Shown piece by piece: positions 26,946 to 35,988 of a DNA stretch of 64,000 nucleotides (position 1 is its first letter; each line of letters begins with the position of its first letter). The notes under the pieces are model-generated. The model worked only from the letters and a program-made list of their open reading frames with translations. It had not been told where the DNA came from and made no database searches. A program made the position numbers and the translations under genes. The DNA comes from Balneola sp. (GTDB lineage: Bacteria > Bacteroidota > Rhodothermia > Balneolales > Balneolaceae), in assembly GCA_003712055.1 (NCBI GenBank), contig RHLJ01000007.1:1-64000 (forward strand). The letters are read 5' to 3'.

Positions 26946-27017
26946 GTCATCCTGAGGACACTTCCGAAGGATCTCATCGGGTATCCGTTCAGATTCTTCG
27001 CTTTCGTTCAGAATGAC
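26946..27017. repeat. Dispersed hairpin repeat, copy 4
   Basis: This 72-bp palindrome has GTCATCCTGAG / TTCAGAATGAC (two mismatches) as its outer arm and CGAAGGATC / GATTCTTCG (one G-T wobble) as its inner arm, with the GGGTATCCG centre seen in copy 2. It lies in the 137-base spacer between the COG1470-like gene and the ATPase. Confidence 0.87.
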
Positions 27018-27047
27018 TTGAGGGGTAATTTGATTAAGGGTAATCGA

Positions 27048-28547
27048 TCATTTTTTTGAAAGCTTTATTCCGAAGAAGACTAGTCCACCTACCAGTCCAA
27101 TGATTAGTAAAAGGATGATTGCTGTGCCAAATACATTCGCCTTTGCAGCTATTTGAACCGTAAATGTTTTGTCTTCGGCATTTACAGGTTGGCTATCACT
27201 TAGTCCGGTAGATCTCATTCGCGTTTCGTACCTGCCCACACTTATGTCGGAAGGAGGAGTGAGGTACATCTTAACCGTTTGTTCTTCTCTGATATCCAGC
27301 GTAGGGATAATGGCAGGTTCAATTCGTTTTTCCCATTCAAAGGGAGCGTCCAACTCAAACTCGACATTATCAAGTCTTCGAGATCCCTCATTCACTACCT
27401 GGAAAGTAAACTCAACAGGGTTCTCACCATCTCCTTCATTGTATAATTGAGGAGCTTTGATTACCAACTGCCCAACGCCTTTTGGAATCATCTCTAATCG
27501 CACATAGCCAACATTAAGTGCTTCTATCTCTTCCTCTGTCCATTCGTTATTCAGCCTCGAATTAACTTCATTCAACCTATCGATTGGAACAGCTACCGCA
27601 TAAAACGTTACGGGCTCATCCATAGGAAGATCGTTGGTTGGGCGATCGGGAAGAGAGATATTCAGGTTCGCTGAAATGTTATTTTTGCTTTCAGTGAATT
27701 TGATTTGACTAATTCTGCCTGTTGCTCCTTGTTCCGAGAAAGATTTAGTAACTGACGATGGGAGGTTGAGCACCTCTAATTTATAAGTATCATCCGTACC
27801 ACTAAATAATTCTAAGCCTAATCCATAAGTAGCATTATCACCCAGCTCGATTTCCTGTGAAAAACGCTCAGACTGAATAAGAACCCGATTTGCTGAAGCA
27901 TCCTTTTCGAGAAATACTTTTGGACTTCTGGACGCACCGTTACCATAAATTATGTTAACGGTTACTTCATCCAGATCCTGAAGCAAGTCGAACTCTACTG
28001 TTTTTGGATTCCCACTTCTGAGTTCTTCAAGCTTAATCTCATAAGGGGAGCTTATGATTGCACCATCATCATTACTTAATGAGACATAAATATTGTTAAT
28101 GATGTCTGGCTGAAGGGAGCGAAAGAGTTCGTCTTCCATATTCACAATTTGAGAAAACTCTGCAGTGGCACTGGAAGTATTTTCTAGAGTGACCTGTACT
28201 CTCTTTTTTGAATTTTCATCCTGAGATTTAACCGCTCGCTTTATACTTACAAATTGTTGCTCAAAAAGGAGTACAAGGAGAGACTGTTGGTAATTAACCT
28301 CTGCATCTTCATAAGTATTCAGTGCACTTTCATACTGCTCAGAAGAAATGAGTTCCTTATTGTAAAGCTCTTTTTGGCGATCAAGTTCACTTTTAGCTCT
28401 GTCATAAGAACTCTTGGCTCGTTTAAGTCCCAAAAGCGGGTAACTGTCATCTCGCGCATTTGGAAAAGGGCTTTGGGCCTGCGCTGAACTTCCAATCAAT
28501 ACAGCGATTAGGAAGGATGTAATTAATGCTCGAATAAAAGTCGTCAT
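27048..28547 (-). CDS. Exported COG1470/NEW3-like membrane-anchored protein
   Basis: I place the start at the ATG at 28547, one base after the PDZ gene's stop, because it begins a good signal peptide (TTFIRALITSFLIAVLIGSSAQA). The open frame extends 43 codons further upstream, but only by overlapping that gene. The 499-residue product has a short coiled-coil-like region (~35-80: LKRAKSSYDRAKSELDRQKELYNKEL), then Ig-like beta domains resembling the NEW3/CARDB type (VEFTFQVVNEGSRRLDNVEFELDAPFEWE). One C-terminal helix (GTAIILLLIIGLVGGLVFFGIKLSKK) anchors it. It is probably a periplasmic partner of the ABC-2 exporter, linked by position only. Confidence 0.78.
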   Translation of the reverse strand: MTTFIRALITSFLIAVLIGSSAQAQSPFPNARDDSYPLLGLKRAKSSYDRAKSELDRQKELYNKELISSEQYESALNTYEDAEVNYQQSLLVLLFEQQFVSIKRAVKSQDENSKKRVQVTLENTSSATAEFSQIVNMEDELFRSLQPDIINNIYVSLSNDDGAIISSPYEIKLEELRSGNPKTVEFDLLQDLDEVTVNIIYGNGASRSPKVFLEKDASANRVLIQSERFSQEIELGDNATYGLGLELFSGTDDTYKLEVLNLPSSVTKSFSEQGATGRISQIKFTESKNNISANLNISLPDRPTNDLPMDEPVTFYAVAVPIDRLNEVNSRLNNEWTEEEIEALNVGYVRLEMIPKGVGQLVIKAPQLYNEGDGENPVEFTFQVVNEGSRRLDNVEFELDAPFEWEKRIEPAIIPTLDIREEQTVKMYLTPPSDISVGRYETRMRSTGLSDSQPVNAEDKTFTVQIAAKANVFGTAIILLLIIGLVGGLVFFGIKLSKK

Positions 28548-28548
28548 A

Positions 28549-29280
28549 TTAGTTTCCTGTTGAGATAGAGAAATTTCCTCTTGGTTCAGCTTTGCTGAAA
28601 GTGATCGATTTTTCATCTCCGTCTTTTTCAAGCTCCAAACTGATTTCATCTCCCACTTCAATTTCAGAAAGGGCATTTACCAGGTCTTGAGCTGATTCAT
28701 AGGTGTTTCCATTCAAGGATGTAATGAAGTAGCCCTGGATGTTTTCCGACTTTAAGGCATCTGGCAAAAGAGGTTCAAGAATTCTTTCAATGGCTATCTT
28801 TTCTTCTCTGTCAAGCAATACACTTCCTAATTCAGGAGCCATAACAGGAGCAACACCTTCTACATCAGTCTCAAAGCTCATTACCTGTCTATTCCCATGC
28901 CCCTCCGGAACATCACCTTTTTTTGCGCTCATTATAAATCGCTCTTCTCCTCTTCGAACTCCAATTTTTATCTCCTCACTATCTTCAATACCCTCATAAA
29001 TACTTCTAAGAGTTTCAATATCGGTGGCTCGTTTGCCATTCATCATCAGGATTACATCTCCGGTTTCGAGACGATCCTCTCCCGATTCATTATCAGAACG
29101 GGACATTTGTAGTCTTACTCGTATCTCATCTTCTTCTATAGCAAGAAGAGCAGTAAACTCTTGGAGGATTAAACTGGTGCTTGCATCAAAAGTCATTGTT
29201 TGGGCCTGGCGTGCTTCAAGTATGTGAGGCACAAGTATTAAAACTGAGGCAAGCAGAATGGAAAGTTTTTGAAGTTTCAT
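28549..29280 (-). CDS. Exported PDZ-domain protein
   Basis: I choose the ATG at 29280, which starts a signal peptide (KLQKLSILLASVLILVPHILEARQA); the frame is open for 25 more codons upstream without a signal. The 243-residue product contains a PDZ-like unit (DRLETGDVILMMNGKRATDIETLRSIYEG..IKIGVRRGEERF) and a second, more divergent one (IQGYFITSLNGNTYESAQDLVNALSEIEVGDEISLELEKDGDE). There is no protease domain, so it is an adaptor rather than a DegP-type enzyme. It is the first gene of the ABC operon and is divergent from the kinase gene. Confidence 0.77.
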   Translation of the reverse strand: MKLQKLSILLASVLILVPHILEARQAQTMTFDASTSLILQEFTALLAIEEDEIRVRLQMSRSDNESGEDRLETGDVILMMNGKRATDIETLRSIYEGIEDSEEIKIGVRRGEERFIMSAKKGDVPEGHGNRQVMSFETDVEGVAPVMAPELGSVLLDREEKIAIERILEPLLPDALKSENIQGYFITSLNGNTYESAQDLVNALSEIEVGDEISLELEKDGDEKSITFSKAEPRGNFSISTGN

Positions 29281-29414
29281 CTTGGTTATATTGTGATTAA
29301 TTGATTTGCGCCAAATATTTAAAAGCAGTTTGTAAGGGTTGTTAATAGCTCGCAAAAACTTTGTTAAGGATGTTAAATCGAGGCTAAAACTTTTTTAATA
29401 GCCCAAAAACCGAC

Positions 29415-29422
29415 TAATTTTG
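29415..29422 (+). promoter_or_regulatory. Candidate Bacteroidota -7 box (TAATTTTG)
   Basis: The octamer fits the TAnnTTTG -7 consensus of Bacteroidota housekeeping promoters. It ends only four bases before the GTG of the histidine kinase, which would leave the mRNA almost leaderless. No TTG -33 element is at the expected distance, so support is weak. Confidence 0.28.
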
Positions 29423-29426
29423 CACT

Positions 29427-31361
29427 GTGAAAAAGGTTTGGATCACATATGGTTTTTTAGGATTAATGCTGGTTGCATTAGTTACTCTTGCAGTATTGCA
29501 GTATCACTGGTTGGGAAGTGTGAGTGATGCAGAAAAGGAACGCCTGGAAGAAAACTTGTCGGCCGCATCTGAAAATTTTGTAGCTGATTTTAATCAGGTC
29601 TTTTCCCAGACCGCTCAGAGCTTTAGAATTCAGGTTACCAACCCAGCTCCTGAGTTGGAATCTTTAATTAATACGTTGTATCTCGATTGGATCACAAATT
29701 CAAACTATGCAGATATAGTTGATTCAATATTTGTTGTAAGACCAATGGAATCAGGAGATGAAGGAGTATTCTTTTTTACCTCAGACCCGGCATCCTTAGA
29801 CCTCATTGAGCCTGACGTACATCTTTCCGAATGGCTGGATGAGAGCTATAATAAATCCGGATCAGTAAAAAGAGTTTCGATTGGTGGTCACCCGGAGTTT
29901 GGGGTTAAAACTTATATGCCGGTTCCCATTCAGTTTTTGGATATGATCCAAATCCGAAACGAAAGTTTGAACCAAGATATAGCACTTAGCCTCAGCGTCG
30001 ATCAATTAGATGATGTGTTACTTTTACAGTTAGACAATGATCTTATAAAGGAAGAATTAATTCCCAATATAGCACGAAGATATTTTTCGAATTCCTTTGA
30101 TGACCAGTACCTGTTGGAGATTGTGAAGGAAGATCCTGAATCCGAACTCTATTACACTTCTGATGAAGATCTTTCAGTTGAAGCACCGGATTTCAAAACC
30201 TCATTGCACGAGTTTGATATCTCGAATGTGTTGATTTTTCAAGCTGCTGGTACTCAATTTCCACATAGCCAATTAAATAAGATTGAGGAATTCTCCGACC
30301 TGGAGAGACATGGTTTGAGGATTGACCGAAGTGATTCACCAGTAGATAGTATATCAGAAGAAATAGCAGTTAGAGGGCGCTTCTTTTCGGAAAGTTTTTC
30401 GTCTGTTACGGTAAACTCTTCATCAGATTCGCTTAGAACGGTTCGAAGAGATACTGTTATTTCCTCTTCCTTTGCAGGGGCTCTTGGAGCATCCGGTTGG
30501 GAGCTTTGGTTAAGTTTTAAGGAAGGTTCGTTAGATGCTTTTGTAAATAAAACACGGTTTAGAAACCTGGGTATTAGTTTCGGAATTCTTGGTATCCTGG
30601 GAATAAGCGTTGCGATGATTGTAGTTTTTTCTCAACGATCACGAGATTTAGCTGACCAGCAAATGCTTTTCGTCGCAGGAGTTTCTCATGAGCTACGAAC
30701 CCCGATATCTGTAATAAGATCTGCTGCTGAAAATCTAAATGAAGGAGTAGTGAATACAGAAGAGAGAAAGAAAGAATATGCTAAGCTGATGATTGCAGAA
30801 AGTCGGCGCTTAAGTGATATGGTAGATCAGATTATGGAATTCTCAGGGATTCAGGGGGGGAAAAGAATCTATCATTATATGAATGTAGAAATTGAGCCTC
30901 TTATTTCTGTTATCCAGGAAGAAAGTCGGCACCTGCTCGAAGAGAAAGGGGTGCAGATGCAACATTCCGTTAATACCAGCCACCAGCATATCACCGCTGA
31001 TAAAGATGCGCTTTTTCTGGTAGTGATGAATTTGATAAGTAATGCCATCAAGTTTAGCGACTCAAGCAAGAAAATTATTTTAAGAGTAGACGATGTTCAA
31101 CTTCGAGGGAAGCCAGCGTTACAAATTTCAGTACAAGATTTTGGAATAGGCATTCCTGCTGACGAGCAAGAAAAAATATTCCAGCCATTTTTTAGAGGTA
31201 CTAAGCCGGTTGATAATCAAATTAAAGGAAATGGGATAGGATTGAGCCTTGTTGAAAAAGTTATCAGGGCGCATAAAGGAGAAATAAGTCTGAAGACAAA
31301 GGAAAACGAAGGGACAACATTCTTCGCAACGATTCCTGTGGAGAGAGATAATGTCGGATAG
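29427..31361 (+). CDS. Membrane sensor histidine kinase
   Basis: The 644-residue kinase has an N-terminal helix (~7-27), a large periplasmic sensor region (~30-378) with no domain I recognise, and a second helix (~381-402). A HisKA domain with phospho-acceptor His421 (GVSHELRTPISVI) and an HATPase domain (NLISNAIKFS, DFGIGIPADEQEKIF, GNGIGLSLVEKVI) follow. The start is GTG. It overlaps the response regulator gene by 11 bases and is divergent from the PDZ/ABC operon 146 bases away, so it probably senses an envelope condition and controls that operon. Confidence 0.9.
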   Translation: MKKVWITYGFLGLMLVALVTLAVLQYHWLGSVSDAEKERLEENLSAASENFVADFNQVFSQTAQSFRIQVTNPAPELESLINTLYLDWITNSNYADIVDSIFVVRPMESGDEGVFFFTSDPASLDLIEPDVHLSEWLDESYNKSGSVKRVSIGGHPEFGVKTYMPVPIQFLDMIQIRNESLNQDIALSLSVDQLDDVLLLQLDNDLIKEELIPNIARRYFSNSFDDQYLLEIVKEDPESELYYTSDEDLSVEAPDFKTSLHEFDISNVLIFQAAGTQFPHSQLNKIEEFSDLERHGLRIDRSDSPVDSISEEIAVRGRFFSESFSSVTVNSSSDSLRTVRRDTVISSSFAGALGASGWELWLSFKEGSLDAFVNKTRFRNLGISFGILGILGISVAMIVVFSQRSRDLADQQMLFVAGVSHELRTPISVIRSAAENLNEGVVNTEERKKEYAKLMIAESRRLSDMVDQIMEFSGIQGGKRIYHYMNVEIEPLISVIQEESRHLLEEKGVQMQHSVNTSHQHITADKDALFLVVMNLISNAIKFSDSSKKIILRVDDVQLRGKPALQISVQDFGIGIPADEQEKIFQPFFRGTKPVDNQIKGNGIGLSLVEKVIRAHKGEISLKTKENEGTTFFATIPVERDNVG

Positions 31362-32046
31362 AGCCAGGATTTTATTAGTGGAAGATGAGAAAGGCCTGGT
31401 CCTTACTATTCGTGACCGCCTGGAGGAAGAGGGATATGTTGTTGATGTAGCGAATGATGGAGAGGAGGGTTATAAAAAAGCTCTATCTAACACGCAGTCT
31501 TTGATCATACTTGACTTGATGCTTCCTAAAAAAGGAGGCCTGGACGTTTGCCGTGATTTGAGACAAAAGGGAATTGAAACCCCCATTCTTATGCTTACTG
31601 CAAAAGGGCAGGTAATCGATAAAGTTTTAGGCTTAAAACTTGGAGCAGATGATTACATGCAAAAACCCTTTGATATGATGGAATTACTTGCCAGGGTTGA
31701 AGTGCAGCTTAGAAAACGAAATAGAACAGAGAGCAAGGAAGCCAAAGAAATCTATTCATTTGCGGATGTCGACATTGATTTCAGGAAAATGAATATTGAA
31801 AAAGCTGGACAAGAAGTCACTTTATCAGCGAAAGAATTTCAATTACTGCGATTTTTAGTAGAGAATGAAGATGCCATCTTGTCGAGAGATCAACTTTTAA
31901 ACGAGGTGTGGGGGTATGATTCAGTTCCTTCAACACGTACTGTTGATGTTCATATCGCCTGGTTACGGCAAAAATTGGAGGAAGACAGCCGATATCCTAA
32001 GCATATCCTAACTATACATGGCTTTGGATATAAATTTGTTGGCTAG
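31351..32046 (+). CDS. OmpR/PhoB-family response regulator
   Basis: The 231-residue protein has a receiver domain with acidic pocket (LVEDEK), phospho-acceptor Asp55 (LIILDLMLPKKGG), Thr/Ala switch region (MLTAKGQ) and Lys (QKPFD). It continues into a winged-helix DNA-binding domain (LSAKEFQLLRFLVENED, SRDQLLNEVWGYD, TVDVHIAWLRQKLEED, ILTIHGFGYKFVG). It is translated in overlap with the kinase gene and is its cognate regulator. Its stop is two bases from the convergent outer-membrane-protein gene. Confidence 0.95.
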   Translation: MSDRARILLVEDEKGLVLTIRDRLEEEGYVVDVANDGEEGYKKALSNTQSLIILDLMLPKKGGLDVCRDLRQKGIETPILMLTAKGQVIDKVLGLKLGADDYMQKPFDMMELLARVEVQLRKRNRTESKEAKEIYSFADVDIDFRKMNIEKAGQEVTLSAKEFQLLRFLVENEDAILSRDQLLNEVWGYDSVPSTRTVDVHIAWLRQKLEEDSRYPKHILTIHGFGYKFVG

Positions 32047-32047
32047 T

Positions 32048-32614
32048 TTAAAGCGAAACGGTACCTGAGAAAGTTAATCCAGCAGCGGTTGCCGAAAACG
32101 TATTCCCAAACTCATCAGTGTAATCCATGATTACTACACTGAGTCCGAAACCTCGATAAGCTACTTCGAAGATAGTACCTGAAGCAGGGTCAAAGTCCAG
32201 ATCCGGACCAACTCCATCAGCTTTGAACCTAATATTTTGATGAGTTACTAAGCCAGCTCCAATTCTGAGGTCATCAATGATGTAATAGTTTGCGGTAAAT
32301 TGAAAAGGTATCCTTGTTAATCGGATATGAGCATTATCAGCTGCTGTTGTAACATATTTGAATCCCAGCGAAGCTCTAAAAGCAAGTTGTTGCAAACTCG
32401 GAATAGTGAATTCACCACCTACATATCCAGAGATCCCCTGGCCTGATCTTACTGTTTGAGAACCCCCATCTTCAAAAAGAATTTCTGCAATTTCTTCCCC
32501 ACCAACTTCTAGTGCTCCTCCAAGTAGTAATTGAACGGGTGATTTTTGAGCAAAAACAGATGATGTGATTCCAAGAATCAGGATTAGTGAAACAGAAAGC
32601 CCCTTATAATTCAT
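32048..32614 (-). CDS. Outer-membrane beta-barrel-like protein
   Basis: The 188-residue protein has a Sec signal peptide (SVSLILILGITSSVFA-QK). Alternating-hydrophobicity strands follow (SGYVGGEFTIPSLQQLAFRASLGFKYV, TRIPFQFTANYYIIDDLRIGAGLVTHQNI, VAYRGFGLSVVIMDYT), typical of small eight-stranded outer-membrane barrels. No named family is evident. It is convergent with the response regulator gene. Confidence 0.68.
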   Translation of the reverse strand: MNYKGLSVSLILILGITSSVFAQKSPVQLLLGGALEVGGEEIAEILFEDGGSQTVRSGQGISGYVGGEFTIPSLQQLAFRASLGFKYVTTAADNAHIRLTRIPFQFTANYYIIDDLRIGAGLVTHQNIRFKADGVGPDLDFDPASGTIFEVAYRGFGLSVVIMDYTDEFGNTFSATAAGLTFSGTVSL

Positions 32615-32783
32615 AAAAACTAATGATGAAAATTTTGACGCGAAGATACGCTGATAAACAAAAAATTCAACTAATGGAATAGAGAATTAGTTGGTAAGGA
32701 GGTCTTTAGAACTTCTTTAAGTTCTTTGATCTCTCCTTTCACTCCCCGATATTCATGAGTCTTTTTTTGAATTAACCTTTTTG

Positions 32784-34067
32784 ATGACAAACCCCCAAAA
32801 ACCTTCTAAAGGTCTATTTTCCTGGGCATTATACGATTGGGCCAATAGCTCCTACTTTGTAATTATTCAGACATTTGTTTTTGCGGCTTATTTCAGTGAA
32901 ACCATAGCCGAAAATGTGGAAATAGGTACTGCTCAATGGGGAAACATGATTGGTTTTGCGGGTATTTTTATTGCCTTAACAGCTCCCTTTTTTGGAGCAA
33001 TCGCAGATCAGGCAGGTAAAAGAAAACCATGGATCGCTTTCTTTACTATCGTTTGTGTAATTGGGAGTGGGCTACTTTGGTTCGCTGAGCCTGATCCGAG
33101 TTCACTTTGGTTAGCACTTTCTCTTGGTTTTATTTCAACCATAGCTGCGGAGTTGGTATACATTTTCTACAATGCTATGCTGCCCGATCTTGTTCACCCC
33201 TCAAAAATCGGTCGCTGGAGTGGCTGGGGTTGGGGAATGGGGTATGCAGGGGGCTTAGCATGTTTATTGGTTGCTCTATATGTGTTTATTGAAACTGATG
33301 GTTTATGGCTGGGATTAAATGTAGAAGAAGCTGAGCCTGTAAGGGCGACATTTATACTGACCGCAGCCTGGTATGCTTTGTTTAGTTTGCCTCTCTTTTT
33401 GAGAACACCCGATGCTCCATCAAAAAACAAACCAATTAACGTAGCTGTAAAAGATGGAGTTAAGCAGCTAAAATCTTCCTTAAAGGAAGTCAAAAAGTAC
33501 AAGCATATTGTCCGGTTTTTAATTGCCCGGATGTTTTATAATGACGCAATAGTGACTATCTACGCGATGGGTGGTATTTATGCTGTGGGCTCATTTGGTA
33601 TGGAGCAATCAGAGATATTAATTTTTGGCGTAGGTTTAAATATAACGGCTGGACTGGGAGCCGCTCTTTTTGCCTGGTTGGATGATAAATCTGGTAGCAA
33701 GTTTACAATCCTTGTTTCGCTAGTTGGAGTTGCTGTTCCAATAATTGCGGTATTGTTTACCAAGAGTTCTATGTGGTTTATTATTTGGGGACTATTCCTA
33801 GGGCTATTCTTTGGGCCGAATCAGTCTTCTTCTCGATCTTTTATGGCCAGAATTGCACCTCCGGAGTTATCAACGCAAATGTTTGGGCTATTGGCACTAT
33901 CAGGTAAAGCAACTGCCTGGGCAGGTACTATTTTATTTGGAGCGTTTACTCTTTTATTTGGTACTCAAAAAGCGGGAATGGTTGTGGTATTAGTACTGCT
34001 CTTAATCGGATTCTTGATTATGCTTACCGTAAATGAGGAAGAAGCAATCAAATCACAAAAGGAATAA
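32784..34067 (+). CDS. MFS transporter, UMF1/Atg22-like family
   Basis: This is a roughly 427-residue, 12-helix protein with the UMF1 hallmark KGLFSWALYDWANSSYFVIIQTFVFAAYF at the N-terminus. FGAIADQAGKRKPW is the loop 2-3 motif A, and GLFFGPNQSSSRSFMARIAPPE lies in the C-terminal half. The family is a bacterial relative of the yeast vacuolar amino-acid effluxer Atg22; the substrate here is unknown. I use the ATG at 32784; the TTG at 32781 is directly before it. Confidence 0.88.
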   Translation: MTNPQKPSKGLFSWALYDWANSSYFVIIQTFVFAAYFSETIAENVEIGTAQWGNMIGFAGIFIALTAPFFGAIADQAGKRKPWIAFFTIVCVIGSGLLWFAEPDPSSLWLALSLGFISTIAAELVYIFYNAMLPDLVHPSKIGRWSGWGWGMGYAGGLACLLVALYVFIETDGLWLGLNVEEAEPVRATFILTAAWYALFSLPLFLRTPDAPSKNKPINVAVKDGVKQLKSSLKEVKKYKHIVRFLIARMFYNDAIVTIYAMGGIYAVGSFGMEQSEILIFGVGLNITAGLGAALFAWLDDKSGSKFTILVSLVGVAVPIIAVLFTKSSMWFIIWGLFLGLFFGPNQSSSRSFMARIAPPELSTQMFGLLALSGKATAWAGTILFGAFTLLFGTQKAGMVVVLVLLLIGFLIMLTVNEEEAIKSQKE

Positions 34068-34068
34068 G

Positions 34069-34554
34069 TTGGAACAGCTGGAACTACCTCTAACTCGGAT
34101 AGATAGAAATGCTATAAAAGCTTGGAGGATTACAGGTTTCTTTACCGGATTACTTCTTTATCTCATTCCTGGGTTTACTTCGATCTTTTATTTTAAGGAA
34201 GATTCACCACTTTGGATTACTCTGGTTGCAATCGTACTTGCTTTGAGTATACATATTCTCCTTACCGTTGTATTTCCTAAGGTAAGGTGGAACAGGTGGA
34301 GTTATGATGTATCTGAGCAGGCAGTAGACTTACACAGAGGTATCATAATTCAAACCAGAACGGTCGTTCCAATAAATAGAATCCAGCATGTGGATACAAA
34401 AAAAGGCCCGATATATCGAAGGTTCGGATTGTCATCAATCAGTATTTCTACTGCTGCTACCACTCACGAAATACCTGCACTAGATGATAATACAGCATCC
34501 GAAATGAGAACCTTGATTTCGGAGTTAGTTCGAAAGGTAAAAGAAGATGTCTGA
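34069..34554 (+). CDS. Bacterial PH-domain membrane protein (YdbS-like)
   Basis: This small protein has two N-terminal helices (~16-65) followed by a bPH_2 domain (WSYDVSEQAVDLHRGIIIQTRTVVPINRIQHVDTKKGPIYRRFGLSSISISTA). The TTG at 34069 is preferred because AAAAGGA stands at a good distance before it; an in-frame ATG at 34033 overlaps the transporter gene and lacks such a site. Together with the next gene it matches the YdbS/YdbT pair, which has been linked to membrane stress and antimicrobial-peptide tolerance in Bacillus. The overlap with the next gene is eight bases. Confidence 0.8.
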   Translation: MEQLELPLTRIDRNAIKAWRITGFFTGLLLYLIPGFTSIFYFKEDSPLWITLVAIVLALSIHILLTVVFPKVRWNRWSYDVSEQAVDLHRGIIIQTRTVVPINRIQHVDTKKGPIYRRFGLSSISISTAATTHEIPALDDNTASEMRTLISELVRKVKEDV

Positions 34555-35959
34555 GTTCAGGAGGCAACATCCTGTTGCTGCTATTACTCAGTTTTTAGCA
34601 GTGCTTAGGCAGAACCTGGTTCCGATAGTTATTTTCGTTGTTGTTGGTTCCAGGAATACTGATCAATACTTCTTTTATTTTTTTGCACTCGCTATTATTT
34701 CTACGCTAATCTTGGGAATTGTGGGCTGGTTTCGTTTCTCTTTTCGTGTTGATGGAAATGAATTACAAATAAGGAAAGGGGTATTTGTAAGGAAAGAGTT
34801 GTTTCTAACTAATGACCGAATCCAGGTAATAGATATTACGGAAGGCTTGTTACAGCGTTTATTTGGATTGGTAAAAGTAGAAGTTAAATCAGCGGGGAGC
34901 GGAACGGAAAGCGCCACAATTAGTGCAATTACAAGAGAAGAAGCAGAAGAGTTAAGAAGGTTATTAAGGAGCAATGGCGTTGTTCAGTTAGAAGATCAAG
35001 ATGCACAAGAAGTTAGAATCGAAGTAGAAAACCTCAGCTGGAAATTATCTAATAGAGATCTGTTTCTTGCTGCGCTTACTTCAGGAAATTTTGGATTGAT
35101 TGCATCTATTCTGGGGGCAACTTCCGGGCAACTTGATCAATTTATAAATGAGGAAAACCTGGAATATGTTTTTGGGCTAATTCCGGGTCTGGGGAATATT
35201 TCCTTTTTCCTGGGTATTGCAATCCTGATACTTGTTGTGTCTTACATTTTTTCATTCTTAGGGGTAATTCTTCAATACTACGGTTTTGAAGTAGAGAAAA
35301 AGGAAACGGAGCTGGTTATAACCAGTGGATTACTAGAGCGAAAGCAAACAACGGTACCATTTAACCGGATACAGGCGCTTAGGTTTATGGAAGGCATTTT
35401 CAGAGAACCCTTTGGTTATGGAATGCTATTCGTAGAAAGCGCTGGGTTTGAGCAAAAAGGTTCGGAGAAATCCATCGTATTACTGCCATTCTTTAAAAAG
35501 GAAAATTTAGAGACATTTCTGGCTGAATTTATTGAGCCAGTTCAGGATCATAAAAAGAATATCTCTCCTCCTGAGCGTGCTTTTTTCCGTTATTTGAGAC
35601 GTCCATCATATCTGATAGCTCTGTCTACTCCTGTTATCTGGTTTTTTTGGGATTTTGGATGGATTTTCTTTTGGTTTTTAGTACCCGCAGTTTTTCTGGG
35701 ATGGTTACGGTATAAAGACGCAAAACTGTTTTATAATGATGAAGAACTCAAATTACAATACAGGGTATTGGCCAAGCGTACAGCATACATAAAGAAAAAG
35801 AGAGTTCAGGTAAGCGAATATTCCATTAACCCTTTACAAAGAAGAAAAAAGCTCTCTACACTCGTTGTTACAGTAGCTTCCGGAGCAGGTGGAAGGGCAT
35901 TTAATATCTCCGATTTGGACCAGCAAGAATCTGAGAGGTTTATTTTAGATAAGGCTTGA
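34547..35959 (+). CDS. Large PH-domain membrane protein (YdbT-like)
   Basis: The 470-residue partner of the preceding gene carries repeated bPH_2 domains: GNELQIRKGVFVRKELFLTNDRIQVIDITEGLLQRLFGLVKVEV, then a second with ETELVITSGLLERKQTTVPFNRIQALRF, and a third weaker one near the C-terminus (EELKLQYRVLAKRTAYIKKKRVQV). They are interspersed with about six membrane helices. This is the YdbT plan. The two proteins probably act as a complex in the cytoplasmic membrane; the molecular role is not established. Confidence 0.82.
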   Translation: MSEFRRQHPVAAITQFLAVLRQNLVPIVIFVVVGSRNTDQYFFYFFALAIISTLILGIVGWFRFSFRVDGNELQIRKGVFVRKELFLTNDRIQVIDITEGLLQRLFGLVKVEVKSAGSGTESATISAITREEAEELRRLLRSNGVVQLEDQDAQEVRIEVENLSWKLSNRDLFLAALTSGNFGLIASILGATSGQLDQFINEENLEYVFGLIPGLGNISFFLGIAILILVVSYIFSFLGVILQYYGFEVEKKETELVITSGLLERKQTTVPFNRIQALRFMEGIFREPFGYGMLFVESAGFEQKGSEKSIVLLPFFKKENLETFLAEFIEPVQDHKKNISPPERAFFRYLRRPSYLIALSTPVIWFFWDFGWIFFWFLVPAVFLGWLRYKDAKLFYNDEELKLQYRVLAKRTAYIKKKRVQVSEYSINPLQRRKKLSTLVVTVASGAGGRAFNISDLDQQESERFILDKA

Positions 35960-35988
35960 TGATCTAATCATTCTCTAAAACAATCATT

